A DNA stretch of 64,000 nt, from NCBI GenBank assembly GCA_900199655.1, contig FZRE01000003.1, positions 62,001-126,000 on the forward strand, written 5' to 3'. Made by a program: the position numbers and the translations under genes. Of the stretch, positions 42,373 to 50,423 are shown piece after piece. The stretch's first letter is position 1. Each line of letters starts with the position of its first letter. Below the pieces are notes generated by a model that saw nothing but the letters and a program-made list of their open reading frames with translations, made no database searches and was not told the origin of the DNA. Origin of the DNA: Prevotellaceae bacterium KH2P17. Its GTDB lineage: Bacteria; Bacteroidota; Bacteroidia; Bacteroidales; Bacteroidaceae.

Positions 42373-44172
42373 TTAGTTTGCCGTTATCTCCACGTTGTCT
42401 ATCCGGTAAACGGCCTCCGGCATGCGCTCGTCGCAGCCCGGCAGCGGGGCGCACTTGTCCTGGTTGGGCGTGTTCCTGTTGGGCAGGTTGCGGTATGCTC
42501 CTGTCCTGATGCTGAGCCGCTCCACGGCTTTCACGGCGTGCAGGGTGCTGATGCGGCGGCCTTTTACGTTGATGCAGCTGCCGTTGATGCTAAAGCCGAT
42601 GTGCTGCCATTTGCCCTGCTCGTAGGTTCCCAGCGGCTGGTTGTTGCAGTTTAGGGTGCCGTTCTGCAGGCTGAGGCAGGCCACCCGCTCGCCATGACGG
42701 TCGGTTACGTCAATCTCAAGCGGCTCTCCATTCTCTTTCTCAACCATCAGGTCGAGGCTCACGGTTGCGCTGCGGGCCTGTTCAAACACGCGTATGGCAC
42801 GCGCATAGTCGTACCTATCCGAGTCTGACAGGCAGAGCTGGTGGGCTTCGTTCACCCTTACGCCTGCCCATTTGGGGCGATATACGTTCCAGTTTGGTAT
42901 CGGTGCATCGGGCTCCACGTTGTCAAAGCTGTCGCTCACGGCCCCCTGCCAGGTGGTGCGAACGGGCAGTTGGACGCGGCTAACCCATATATCTTCCTTG
43001 TTCACGCTGTAGGTTAGCCACATGTCATTGCCCTTCGGCGTCTGTTCTCCTTCGGTTATGCCGCGCACGTAGCATGGTCCGAAGTCCTTGTTCTCGCCAT
43101 AGAAGCGGCGCGGAGGCACCTCGCCGTGCACTACGCAGATGGAGTCGAACACGATGCCGTCGGCACTCGTGATGACTGACAGCGGGTATCGGTAGGGCTG
43201 AGTCTCGATGGGGTTGTAGCAGATGGCGTAACGGCCGTCGGCAGTACGTTGCCCCCACTGCTTTCCTCCGGCCATGATGAGCGACTGAACACGTACAGGA
43301 GTGGACCAGCTGCGGCCTTCGTCGGCCGAGAGAGCTGCCCACGACCACTTCCATAGGGCCACAACCTGTCCGTCCTTACGATGAAAGTACGAGGTTGCCT
43401 GTACGGTGTTGATGGAGTCTTTGAGTGCATAGAAGCCGTCGAGTCCGCGGTCTTCGTCTATCCATTGCAGCGTCTTGAGGCGGTCATGCAGCAGGGCATG
43501 GCAGGCGGCGCGGAACCCCTTGTCGCGCGAGCGGGTGTAGAAAGGGTAGGAGGTGTTGCTTTCGTTCCACTTGGTGTGCGACGAGTAGCGCAGAAAATAG
43601 ATGGGTCCGAGGCTTCCGTCCTGGTGTATCTCGCGCACCATGCGGCCTATTCCGCCCTCTTTGAATGGGTTGTAGCTGTGTCCCTGGAATGCAGTGACGA
43701 GCAAGCGGCCGTTGGGCGCCGTGTAAAAAGCCATGCGCTGGTGCTGTATGTAGCCGTAGTAGCCCTTCGGGAAGGTAACTCCGGCGGGCGCCTTGTAGGG
43801 TGGGAAGGCCACGCGGGGCTTGCTCCAGTGGCGCCCGTCCTTAGAAGCAACGAGCAGGGTGTGGCCGGGCGGCTGCTGTTCATCAACGGGATTGGAGAGA
43901 TACTCGAGGTAGAACGTGCCGTTCCAGTACGTCAGGTTGGGCGCGTGGTTGTAGGTCCAGCCGTAGCCGTCGGCCTCTTCGGGATGCGTGCGGTTGGCCC
44001 GCATCACCTGTATATTCTCTGTTCCGATGGCGTAACGGAACCCTCCTTCGTGCTGGCGGGGGTTGCATATCTCGCCGCCAACGTAGGCTACGGGCTCTTG
44101 CCGGCTGCCCGTCTGCGCCCCGGCAGCGGCCGGCAGCAGCGACAGGAGAATGATGTTAAGCAGGTGTTTCAT
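42373..44172 (-). CDS. Secreted sialidase-like beta-propeller protein
   Basis: This 599-residue protein has a signal peptide (MKHLLNIILLSLLPAAAGAQ) and a body with repeated propeller-like turns. Examples are HAPNLTYWNGTFYLEYLS, LLVASKDGRHWSKPRVAFP, SADEGRSWSTP and VITSADGIVFDS, in which the xSxDxGxxW form is the Asp-box (BNR) motif of sialidases. From about residue 430 a second, jelly-roll-like domain follows (SATVSLDLMVEKENGEPLEIDVTD), probably a LamG-type module. A sialidase catalytic set (Arg triad, Tyr-Glu) is not clear, so exo-sialidase activity is not claimed. Another glycoside hydrolase or lyase role on host or plant glycan is possible. The start at 44172 is chosen for the signal peptide. 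Confidence 0.65.
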   Translation of the reverse strand: MKHLLNIILLSLLPAAAGAQTGSRQEPVAYVGGEICNPRQHEGGFRYAIGTENIQVMRANRTHPEEADGYGWTYNHAPNLTYWNGTFYLEYLSNPVDEQQPPGHTLLVASKDGRHWSKPRVAFPPYKAPAGVTFPKGYYGYIQHQRMAFYTAPNGRLLVTAFQGHSYNPFKEGGIGRMVREIHQDGSLGPIYFLRYSSHTKWNESNTSYPFYTRSRDKGFRAACHALLHDRLKTLQWIDEDRGLDGFYALKDSINTVQATSYFHRKDGQVVALWKWSWAALSADEGRSWSTPVRVQSLIMAGGKQWGQRTADGRYAICYNPIETQPYRYPLSVITSADGIVFDSICVVHGEVPPRRFYGENKDFGPCYVRGITEGEQTPKGNDMWLTYSVNKEDIWVSRVQLPVRTTWQGAVSDSFDNVEPDAPIPNWNVYRPKWAGVRVNEAHQLCLSDSDRYDYARAIRVFEQARSATVSLDLMVEKENGEPLEIDVTDRHGERVACLSLQNGTLNCNNQPLGTYEQGKWQHIGFSINGSCINVKGRRISTLHAVKAVERLSIRTGAYRNLPNRNTPNQDKCAPLPGCDERMPEAVYRIDNVEITAN

Positions 44173-44176
44173 AAAA

Positions 44177-44230
44177 GGCGCACATTCGTTAGTGTACTGC
44201 AAAAGTACGGAAAATTAACGAATGTGCGCC
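44177..44230. promoter_or_regulatory. 15-bp perfect inverted repeat around a -7 box
   Basis: GGCGCACATTCGTTA (44177-44191) and its complement (44216-44230) flank CAAAAGTA at 44200-44207, the reverse of a TACTTTTG -7 box for the sialidase-like gene. It could be an operator pair. As RNA it could be a hairpin ending the pnuC transcript, since TTTT follows on the minus strand. Confidence 0.45.
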
Positions 44231-44283
44231 TGTCGGATGTGTGAAAAGTGGCTGAACGCGTGCTGTTTCAGCCCTTGCGGTTG

Positions 44284-44934
44284 TTATTGGGGCTCTGCGT
44301 TGTGCATCATGAGGCGCCATTTGCGGTAGCCCAGGACGGCAATCACCACGTAGAGACCGTACAGACTGGCCTTGAAGGGGATGTCCTTGTAGAAGTACAG
44401 CGCGCAGGTTACTATGTCTACGGCTATCCAGATGAGCCACTGTTCAAGGTACTTGCGGGCCAACGCCCACACTCCTACGAAGCTCAGGGCCGTTGTAAAG
44501 CTGTCGGCTATCGGCACGCGCGAGTCGGTGTAGGTTACCAGCAGCCACCAGATAGTGGCCCAGATGGCCAGTGTGGCCACCGTCCAGGGCAGTATCAGGC
44601 TCCGCTTAAAGTGCGTGATGGGCGTTTCCTTCTGCCCGCTGCCGTCCTCGGTGGGTGCTCCGTGCAGGTGAAACTTCCAGTTCAGGAAGCCGTAAACGGT
44701 CATGGCAATGTAGTAGAACTCCATGCCGCAGTCGGCGTAAAGCCCCTTGTCATAATAGAGAACGATGTCGAGCGCCTGCATGACGAAGCCCACCAGCCAC
44801 AGCCAAATGCTGGCTTTGTACTCCAGAAGGATGTAAGCCAGCCCCAGCACGGTTGTGATGATGTCGAGAGAGCGGGTCTCTCGCCATCCTTCCCAGGTGA
44901 AGAGAGCGTTCAGTATGTCTGCTGTTGTTTCCAT
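44284..44934 (-). CDS. pnuT: PnuC-family permease, probable thiamine transporter (PnuT)
   Basis: This 216-residue inner-membrane protein has about seven hydrophobic segments and the PnuC signatures LAYILLEYKASIWLWLVGFVMQALDIVLYY and KYLEQWLIWIAVDIVTCALYFYKD. PnuC proteins carry nicotinamide riboside, riboflavin (PnuX) or thiamine (PnuT). Here it lies 76 bp downstream of a TonB receptor that begins with a TPP riboswitch, so thiamine is the expected cargo. This pairing of outer-membrane receptor and PnuT under TPP control is known in Bacteroides. No thiamine kinase gene follows within the window. Confidence 0.85.
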   Translation of the reverse strand: METTADILNALFTWEGWRETRSLDIITTVLGLAYILLEYKASIWLWLVGFVMQALDIVLYYDKGLYADCGMEFYYIAMTVYGFLNWKFHLHGAPTEDGSGQKETPITHFKRSLILPWTVATLAIWATIWWLLVTYTDSRVPIADSFTTALSFVGVWALARKYLEQWLIWIAVDIVTCALYFYKDIPFKASLYGLYVVIAVLGYRKWRLMMHNAEPQ

Positions 44935-45010
44935 ATCCGGTTTGTTTTGACGCCTGCCTGCGCCCTTCCGGTCGTGGCGGAGCGGGCGAGACGGCCTCTT
45001 CCTGCATTGT

Positions 45011-47428
45011 TTACAGCTTCACGGTGATGTTGCTCATCATCGTAAAACCTGCCATCGGGATGAACCCTATCTGGTAGTAACGCTTGTCGGAGGTGTATCC
45101 ACTCGACTCACTTACGGCCGAGTAAACCCATCCGGAGGCTGCATAATGGCGGTTGAAGATGTTGTTCAGGTTCACTCCAAAGTCCACTTCTTTCAGTCCC
45201 AGCAGCCCTTTGGCCGCGTAGCCCAGCCTGATGTTGGTCTGTGAGAAGCAGGGCAGCGAGCGCTCCTTGTTATCAGTATTGTCGAGATACTGCCGGCTCA
45301 CGAAGTTCGTATGCCACATGGCAGAGAAGCCGCGGTAGTGAACATCGGCCATGCCGTTGAGGATGGCCGACGGCGAAAACGCCAGTGTGGAGTGCCCGTA
45401 GTGAGCTGTGGTGGGCTTCCAGTTGGGGTTCGACGCCGAGGTCTGTGTCCTGTAGTCGTAATCATCAGGGCGAGGATTGTCCCAATCGTCTATGTATTCC
45501 GTGAAGTCCTTTATCCTGTTCTGGCTCAGAGCGGCGTTACCGCCGATGGTGAGCCAGGTGAGCGGGCTCCAGTCTGCATTGATTTCGGCACCCGTGCGGT
45601 AGCTTTTGCGGATGTTGGTGGTGAGCGCTTCGCCGATGTCACTTAGCTCTCCGGTCTGCACCAGCTGGTCTTTGTAATCCATGTAGTACAGGGTGAGGCC
45701 GGCGTTCCAGTTGGTTCCGGCGTAGCTGTAGCCCGCTTCGAGGTCGAGCAAGTGCTCGGCCTTGGGGGCCGGATAGTTGCCGTTATCGGTAAAGTTGTTG
45801 CGTTCGGGCTCGCGGTTGGCATAGGCCACGGAGCCGAAAGCCTTGTGCCGGCCCTGGTGGAAGCTGATTCCGGCCTTCGGATTGATAAAGTTGTAGCGCT
45901 CGTCGATATCGAGTTGCTGGTTGCGGAAGGAGCCGTCGGCCTGCTCGATGAACTTATCGTTGACGCCGCTCGTGGTATATCCCACGTGCCGATACTGCAC
46001 ATCGCCGAACACATCCCATGCTCTTGCCACATGCCAGGTGGCCTTCACGAAGGCACTGTAGTCGTTCTTGCGGGCGTCGGAGTCGTAATATTGGCTGCCG
46101 CTCCAGGGCGCCTGCATGGTTGCCATGCCCGTACGGGCGGATATGTAGTTCAGATAACCGAAGTGATTGGCACGGAACTGCTGCAGGTTAAGCCCCATGA
46201 TGACGTCCCACTCCCGGCTTTTGAAGTTGGCGTTGTACACCAGTCCGTAGGCATGTTGGGTGAGTCCCTTGCGGCGGATGAAGTCAGAACGCTTCACGGT
46301 GTTGCCCTGCGCGTCGCTTGCATTGATGCCGTACTTCTCGAACTTGTTGTTGGGACGGAACTCGCTGTAGTACCCGTAGCCGTACGTATAGTGCAGGGTG
46401 GCGTTGTGACTCCAGTGTTCAGAAGGGCGCCAGGCCGCAGAGAGGAGGTTGTGATTATGGTAGAAGTTGTCCGTAGTCTTCTCCCACAGGCTGCCGTTGT
46501 CGAGCTTGTAGCGCGCCGTCTGGTAGTTGCCGTTGGCATTCTTGGGAAAAGTCCAGCCGTTGTCATCGAACACCAGGGCCTCGTAAAGCGAGTTGAAGCG
46601 CCCCAGCCCGCGTGCGTACATATCCTTGTACGTGCGTATGCCGTCGTCCATGAGCGTGGCATCGTCGTTTCCGGCGGTAACTCCATTCCAGGCCTGGCCA
46701 GTCTTTTCAAAGTTTCCCACGTTCTTGTAGCTCAGCGTGTAGTTGCCACCAAGCCAGGTGAGGCCGCCGTAGTAGGAGCCCGACCGGCCCGAGGTGCCGT
46801 GCAAGTAGCCATCGGTAGCCGTCTCGTGGTAGGCTCCGTTGAAGATAAGATGCCCCCACAGCAGCCCCGTAGAGAAGCCGGCACCCACGTTGTAGGTGTT
46901 GTACGAACCGTAGGAAGCCGACAGTTCGAGCGACGGAACATAAGCAGGAGCGGCGGTGGCCAGTGAGATGGTGCCGCCGAAAGCACCGTCGCCATTGGTC
47001 GATGTGCCCACACCACGCTGTATCTGTGCACTGCCCAGGAAGGCTGCATACGAGTTCATGTTGGCCCAGAACACCGTTTGATCCTCGGGAGAGTTGAGCG
47101 ATACGCCGTCGAGTGTTACGTTAATACGCGAGCCGGCGGCACCCCGGATGCGCATGTAGGTGGTTCCCGTGCCCACGCCATTTTCGCTCCAGGACAGCAC
47201 ACCGGGCGTCATGGAGAAGAGGAAGGGCAGCTCCTGTCCGCTTTTGGCGAACTGTTGCAGTTCTTGTTTTTTGATGTTAGCCACTGCGAAGGGTGCGTCC
47301 TTCTGTGCACGCACGCCTCTCACCACAACCTCCTGCAGCTCCTCCAGCCTGATGGAGTCTTGCGGAGACTGTGCGTTTGCTGTCAAGGCACACGCCAAAG
47401 TGGCCCACAACAACACATTCCTTTTCAT
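45011..47428 (-). CDS. TonB-dependent receptor, probable thiamine importer
   Basis: This 805-residue outer-membrane receptor has a signal peptide (MKRNVLLWATLACALTANA), then LEELQEVVVRGVRAQKDAPFAVANI as TonB-box region. The plug has FLFSMTPGVLSWSENGVGTGTTYMRIRGAAGSRINVTLDGVSLNSPEDQ. A long barrel ends in MAGFTMMSNITVKL. It lacks the SusC-type N-terminal domain. The gene is preceded by a TPP riboswitch and followed by a PnuC-type permease. Its role in thiamine uptake is therefore inferred from regulation and context rather than from ligand-binding residues. Confidence 0.88.
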   Translation of the reverse strand: MKRNVLLWATLACALTANAQSPQDSIRLEELQEVVVRGVRAQKDAPFAVANIKKQELQQFAKSGQELPFLFSMTPGVLSWSENGVGTGTTYMRIRGAAGSRINVTLDGVSLNSPEDQTVFWANMNSYAAFLGSAQIQRGVGTSTNGDGAFGGTISLATAAPAYVPSLELSASYGSYNTYNVGAGFSTGLLWGHLIFNGAYHETATDGYLHGTSGRSGSYYGGLTWLGGNYTLSYKNVGNFEKTGQAWNGVTAGNDDATLMDDGIRTYKDMYARGLGRFNSLYEALVFDDNGWTFPKNANGNYQTARYKLDNGSLWEKTTDNFYHNHNLLSAAWRPSEHWSHNATLHYTYGYGYYSEFRPNNKFEKYGINASDAQGNTVKRSDFIRRKGLTQHAYGLVYNANFKSREWDVIMGLNLQQFRANHFGYLNYISARTGMATMQAPWSGSQYYDSDARKNDYSAFVKATWHVARAWDVFGDVQYRHVGYTTSGVNDKFIEQADGSFRNQQLDIDERYNFINPKAGISFHQGRHKAFGSVAYANREPERNNFTDNGNYPAPKAEHLLDLEAGYSYAGTNWNAGLTLYYMDYKDQLVQTGELSDIGEALTTNIRKSYRTGAEINADWSPLTWLTIGGNAALSQNRIKDFTEYIDDWDNPRPDDYDYRTQTSASNPNWKPTTAHYGHSTLAFSPSAILNGMADVHYRGFSAMWHTNFVSRQYLDNTDNKERSLPCFSQTNIRLGYAAKGLLGLKEVDFGVNLNNIFNRHYAASGWVYSAVSESSGYTSDKRYYQIGFIPMAGFTMMSNITVKL

Positions 47429-47462
47429 AGAATACTACTGATTAAACCAATAATAAAGGGCT

Positions 47463-47578
47463 TCTATCCTACCTACGCCAGCATTACCTGGATCAGGTTA
47501 ACGGGTATGTTCTCAGCCTGTCCAACTGTTCCGGCGCCATCCACAGACGGCACCCGGAACGGGCAAGCACCCCTTAGT
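47463..47578 (-). ncRNA. TPP riboswitch (THI element)
   Basis: Read on the minus strand, the leader holds the conserved blocks AGGGGTGC, GGCTGAGA, ACCCGTTAACCTGATC and GGTAATGC, ending in GGCGTAGG, in the usual order. It starts about 35 nt before the receptor ATG. In high TPP it should reduce expression, by hiding the ribosome site or by termination; I cannot tell which. Confidence 0.9.
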
Positions 47579-47598
47579 TTTCTCTTTGAAAACCGATA

Positions 47599-47630
47599 CA
47601 AAGGTAATGCTAATTGTTGAGAACACCAAA
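47599..47630 (-). promoter_or_regulatory. Promoter for the thiamine-uptake operon
   Basis: On the minus strand: TTTG (47627-47630), 20 bp, TACCTTTG (47599-47606). The predicted start, near 47592, lies just before the riboswitch. Confidence 0.65.
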
Positions 47631-47679
47631 AAAAACAGAAATTATCAGCTCCCGCGGTTCCGAAGGCCTACAATCAGCG

Positions 47680-47789
47680 CTCTGAAGCCATTCTTCCGGT
47701 TGCCCGAAGCTATGCTTCGCGAACTTTCGACACTTGTCGCACGATTGTTTAACAAGTGTCGCACGATCGTGCGACAAGTGTCGAAAGTT
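47680..47789. repeat. 22-bp palindromic array, locus 8 (5 units, mixed core types)
   Basis: Units start at 47680, 47702, 47724, 47746 and 47768. The first two have GAAG..CTTC cores (GAAGCTATGCTTC in the second). The last three have GACACTTGTC, AACAAGTGTC and GACAAGTGTC. One 20-nt stretch (47758-47777, TGTCGCACGATCGTGCGACA) is a perfect palindrome bridging two units. Confidence 0.8.
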
Positions 47790-47865
47790 CCTGCTCATGT
47801 CATTCGGCACCCACGATGATGGTTTGTAACGCCCTCGGGAGCGGGGATTGGGCAAGATGACAATT

Positions 47866-47898
47866 CGGAATTCTCAATTCACAATTCACAATTCATAA
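47866..47898. repeat. Short AATTCACAATTCAC-type direct repeat
   Basis: CAATTC is repeated with a 7-8 bp period just downstream of the barrel gene. A related stretch lies at 56718-56752. Such runs are common intergenic filler in Bacteroidetes. Confidence 0.45.
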
Positions 47899-47901
47899 TG
47901 G

Positions 47902-48570
47902 TTACTGCTGCGTAGCTGCGAAGTGCCACACGGCTCCCATGGTCACGATGCCCTGCTGGCCGTAGCCTATCTCGGTGAAGAACTTCACGTGGCGGCCACC
48001 AACCTCAACGCCCACGGGCGAGAGCTGGAAGGCAAACTTCAGTCTGCTGTCGTCTATCTCCGGGTAATCGCGCGAGCTGACGGTGAGCCTGTAGTGGCGT
48101 AAACCTGCGTTGCCCTTGCTGTAAAGCACCACGGGACCGGCCTCCAGCCACGTTACCTTGAGGCCCGGCATTACGCTGAGGCTGCGGCTCTCGACGTCGG
48201 TTCCGGGGTCGTCCCAGTCGTAGGGATAGATAAGAGGCAGGTAGACTTCCGACAACCAGTCGCCCTCTGCCGACTCGTAGGGCCGCACCAGCCTGCCGTA
48301 AGCCGACCCGTAGCCCACTGCCCCGCCTATGGCTATGCGGCGGTTGAGGTGACAGTAGTACTCTAACTGGGCCGAAAGGTTCACTCCTCTCAGTATGCCG
48401 AAGCTCACGAACTCTTTCTCCAACCCGTAGCGGTCTATGTACCGGTTGACTGTCTGGTTAAACCGATGGTCGCTCCCCATGCCGAATGAGGCTCTCAACT
48501 CGTGACGGTAAGATTGTGCACAGGCTGCAAGCGGAAAGGCGAGGCAGAGCAGCAGGATGATTTTCTTCAT
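47902..48570 (-). CDS. Small outer-membrane barrel protein, unknown function
   Basis: This 222-residue protein has a signal peptide that ends in LAACAQS; the Cys is in a loose lipobox. The rest alternates short polar and aromatic stretches (NLSAQLEYYCHLNRRIAIGGAVGYGSAYG, VEVGGRHVKFFTEIGYGQQGIVTMGAVWHF), the look of an eight- to ten-stranded barrel. I recognise no specific family. It stands alone, 171 bp after the fumarase stop, on the same strand. It shares an upstream element with the PorT-like gene at 2231. Confidence 0.65.
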   Translation of the reverse strand: MKKIILLLCLAFPLAACAQSYRHELRASFGMGSDHRFNQTVNRYIDRYGLEKEFVSFGILRGVNLSAQLEYYCHLNRRIAIGGAVGYGSAYGRLVRPYESAEGDWLSEVYLPLIYPYDWDDPGTDVESRSLSVMPGLKVTWLEAGPVVLYSKGNAGLRHYRLTVSSRDYPEIDDSRLKFAFQLSPVGVEVGGRHVKFFTEIGYGQQGIVTMGAVWHFAATQQ

Positions 48571-48653
48571 GTTTTCAGGGTTTTATTCCTACAACCTTCA
48601 AAGGGCGGAAACCTTGCATGGGAAGGGCAGAAAATGTTTGCACAGGTCCTATA

Positions 48654-48671
48654 CCTTATTTATATAGGTGC
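48654..48671 (-). promoter_or_regulatory. Copy of the element at 2990-3007
   Basis: CCTTATTTATATAGGTGC, 84 bp upstream of the barrel gene, with one difference from the other copy. Confidence 0.3.
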
Positions 48672-48741
48672 CGTAAAAATGAAAACCTCCGCCTGCACGA
48701 TGGTGCCGACGGAGGTTGAGGTTTGCTTTATGGGCGCTGGT

Positions 48742-50400
48742 TTACTGCTTCCCGAACGAACAGGGCGTCCAGGGCTTGAGCTCCTTGAAGAAGTCGTGCC
48801 CCTTGTCGTCAACGAGGATGAAGGCCGGGAAGTCCTTTACGGTTATCTTCCAGATAGCCTCCATGCCCAGTTCGGGATATTCCACGCACTCTATGCTGGT
48901 GATGCAGCTCTGCGAGAGCACTGCAGCCACGCCGCCGATGGTGCCCAGGTAGAAGCCGCCATGCTTTTGGCAGGCGTCGGTAACCACCTGTGTGCGGTTG
49001 CCCTTGGCTATCATCACGAGCGAGCCTCCATGCTCCTGGAACTCATCCACGTAGGGGTCCATGCGGTTGGCGGTCGTCGGGCCCATTGCTCCACATGGAT
49101 AGCCGTCGGGTGTTTTGGCCGGTCCGGCGTAGAGGATGGGGTGATCCTTGAAGTATTGCGGCAAGTCCTCGCCGGCATCCAGGCGCGCCTTGAGCTTGGC
49201 GTGGGCAATGTCGCGGGCCACGATAATGGTGCCGTTGAGGCTCACGCGGGTTGATACGGGGTACTTGGTGAGCTCGCGGCGCACGTAGTCTATGCCCTTG
49301 TCGAGGTCAATCTCTATGCCGTTGCCACCTTCTCCGGGCTTGCGGTAGGCTTCGGGAATCAGTTCGTCGGGGTTGGTATCCATCTTTTCGAGCCAGATAC
49401 CGTCCTTGTTGATTTTTGCCTTGATGTTACGGTCGGCCGAGCACGATACGCCGAGGCCTATCGGGCAGCTGGCTCCGTGGCGCGGCAGGCGGATAACGCG
49501 GATGTCGTGGGCCAGCGCCTTGCCGCCGAACTGTGCGCCGAGGCCAATCTTGTGAGCCTCATCAAGCAGCTTGGCCTCCAGGTCAAGGTCGCGGAAAGCG
49601 CGTCCCGTCTCGTCTCCGGTGGTAGGTAAGTTGTCGTAATAGTGTATGGAACCGAGCTTGACCGTAAGCAGGTTCTTCTCTGCTGATGTGCCTCCGATGA
49701 CGAAACAGATGTGGTAGGGCGGGCAGGCTGCCGTGCCCAGGCTCTTCATCTTCTCTACCAGGAAGGGCAGCAGGGTGCCTTCGTTCTGGATGGTGGCCTT
49801 GGTCATGGGGTAGAAGTAGGTCTTGTTGGCCGAGCCGCCGCCCTTGGCAACCATCACGAAGCGGTACTCGGCGCCCTCTGTAGCTTCTATATCAATCTGT
49901 GCGGGGAGGTTACATTTGGTGTTGACCTCGTCGTACATGTTGAGCGGAGCATTCTGCGAGTAGCGCAGGTTGTCCTGTGTGAAGGTGTTGTAAACGCCGC
50001 GCGAGAGGGCTTCCTCATCGTCGAAGCCCGTCCACACCTGCTGACCTTTCTCGCCGTGGATGATGGCCGTGCCCGTATCCTGGCAGAAGGGGAGCACGCC
50101 CTTGACCGAAGTTTCGGCGTTGCGCAGGAACTGCAGAGCCACGTACTTGTCGTTCTCGCTGGCTTCGGGGTCGTTGAGAATGGCCGCAACCTGCTCGTTA
50201 TGGGAGCGGCGGAGCATGAACTCACAATCGTGGAAGGCCTGCTGACTGAGCAAGGTAAGGGCCTCGGGCGTTACTTTCAGAATTTCCTTGCCTTCAAATT
50301 CGCCTACCGACACGCCGTCGGTGGTAAGGAGGCGATACGCTGTATCGTCCTTTCCGGTCTGGAACATGGGCGCATACTTGAAATCAACTGGTTTTGCCAT
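48742..50400 (-). CDS. Fumarate hydratase, class I (iron-sulfur)
   Basis: This 552-residue enzyme hydrates fumarate to malate. It is the oxygen-sensitive [4Fe-4S] type: [18 protein letters not shown] holds the first cluster Cys and [16 protein letters not shown] and [17 protein letters not shown] hold later ones. The C-terminal domain ([44 protein letters not shown]) is the beta portion of the fused form. The frame continues upstream to 50781 inside the M16 gene; the ATG at 50400 begins the normal [13 protein letters not shown] and is used. It is the last gene of a tight minus-strand run. In Bacteroidales it serves the reductive branch to succinate. Confidence 0.95.
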   Translation of the reverse strand: MAKPVDFKYAPMFQTGKDDTAYRLLTTDGVSVGEFEGKEILKVTPEALTLLSQQAFHDCEFMLRRSHNEQVAAILNDPEASENDKYVALQFLRNAETSVKGVLPFCQDTGTAIIHGEKGQQVWTGFDDEEALSRGVYNTFTQDNLRYSQNAPLNMYDEVNTKCNLPAQIDIEATEGAEYRFVMVAKGGGSANKTYFYPMTKATIQNEGTLLPFLVEKMKSLGTAACPPYHICFVIGGTSAEKNLLTVKLGSIHYYDNLPTTGDETGRAFRDLDLEAKLLDEAHKIGLGAQFGGKALAHDIRVIRLPRHGASCPIGLGVSCSADRNIKAKINKDGIWLEKMDTNPDELIPEAYRKPGEGGNGIEIDLDKGIDYVRRELTKYPVSTRVSLNGTIIVARDIAHAKLKARLDAGEDLPQYFKDHPILYAGPAKTPDGYPCGAMGPTTANRMDPYVDEFQEHGGSLVMIAKGNRTQVVTDACQKHGGFYLGTIGGVAAVLSQSCITSIECVEYPELGMEAIWKITVKDFPAFILVDDKGHDFFKELKPWTPCSFGKQ

Positions 50401-50423
50401 AATGTTTTGTTTATATGAATAAA

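Noticed and set aside
42373..44172. Naming the propeller protein a true sialidase
   Set aside because: Asp-box-like turns are present but the catalytic arginine triad and Tyr/Glu pair are not clear.
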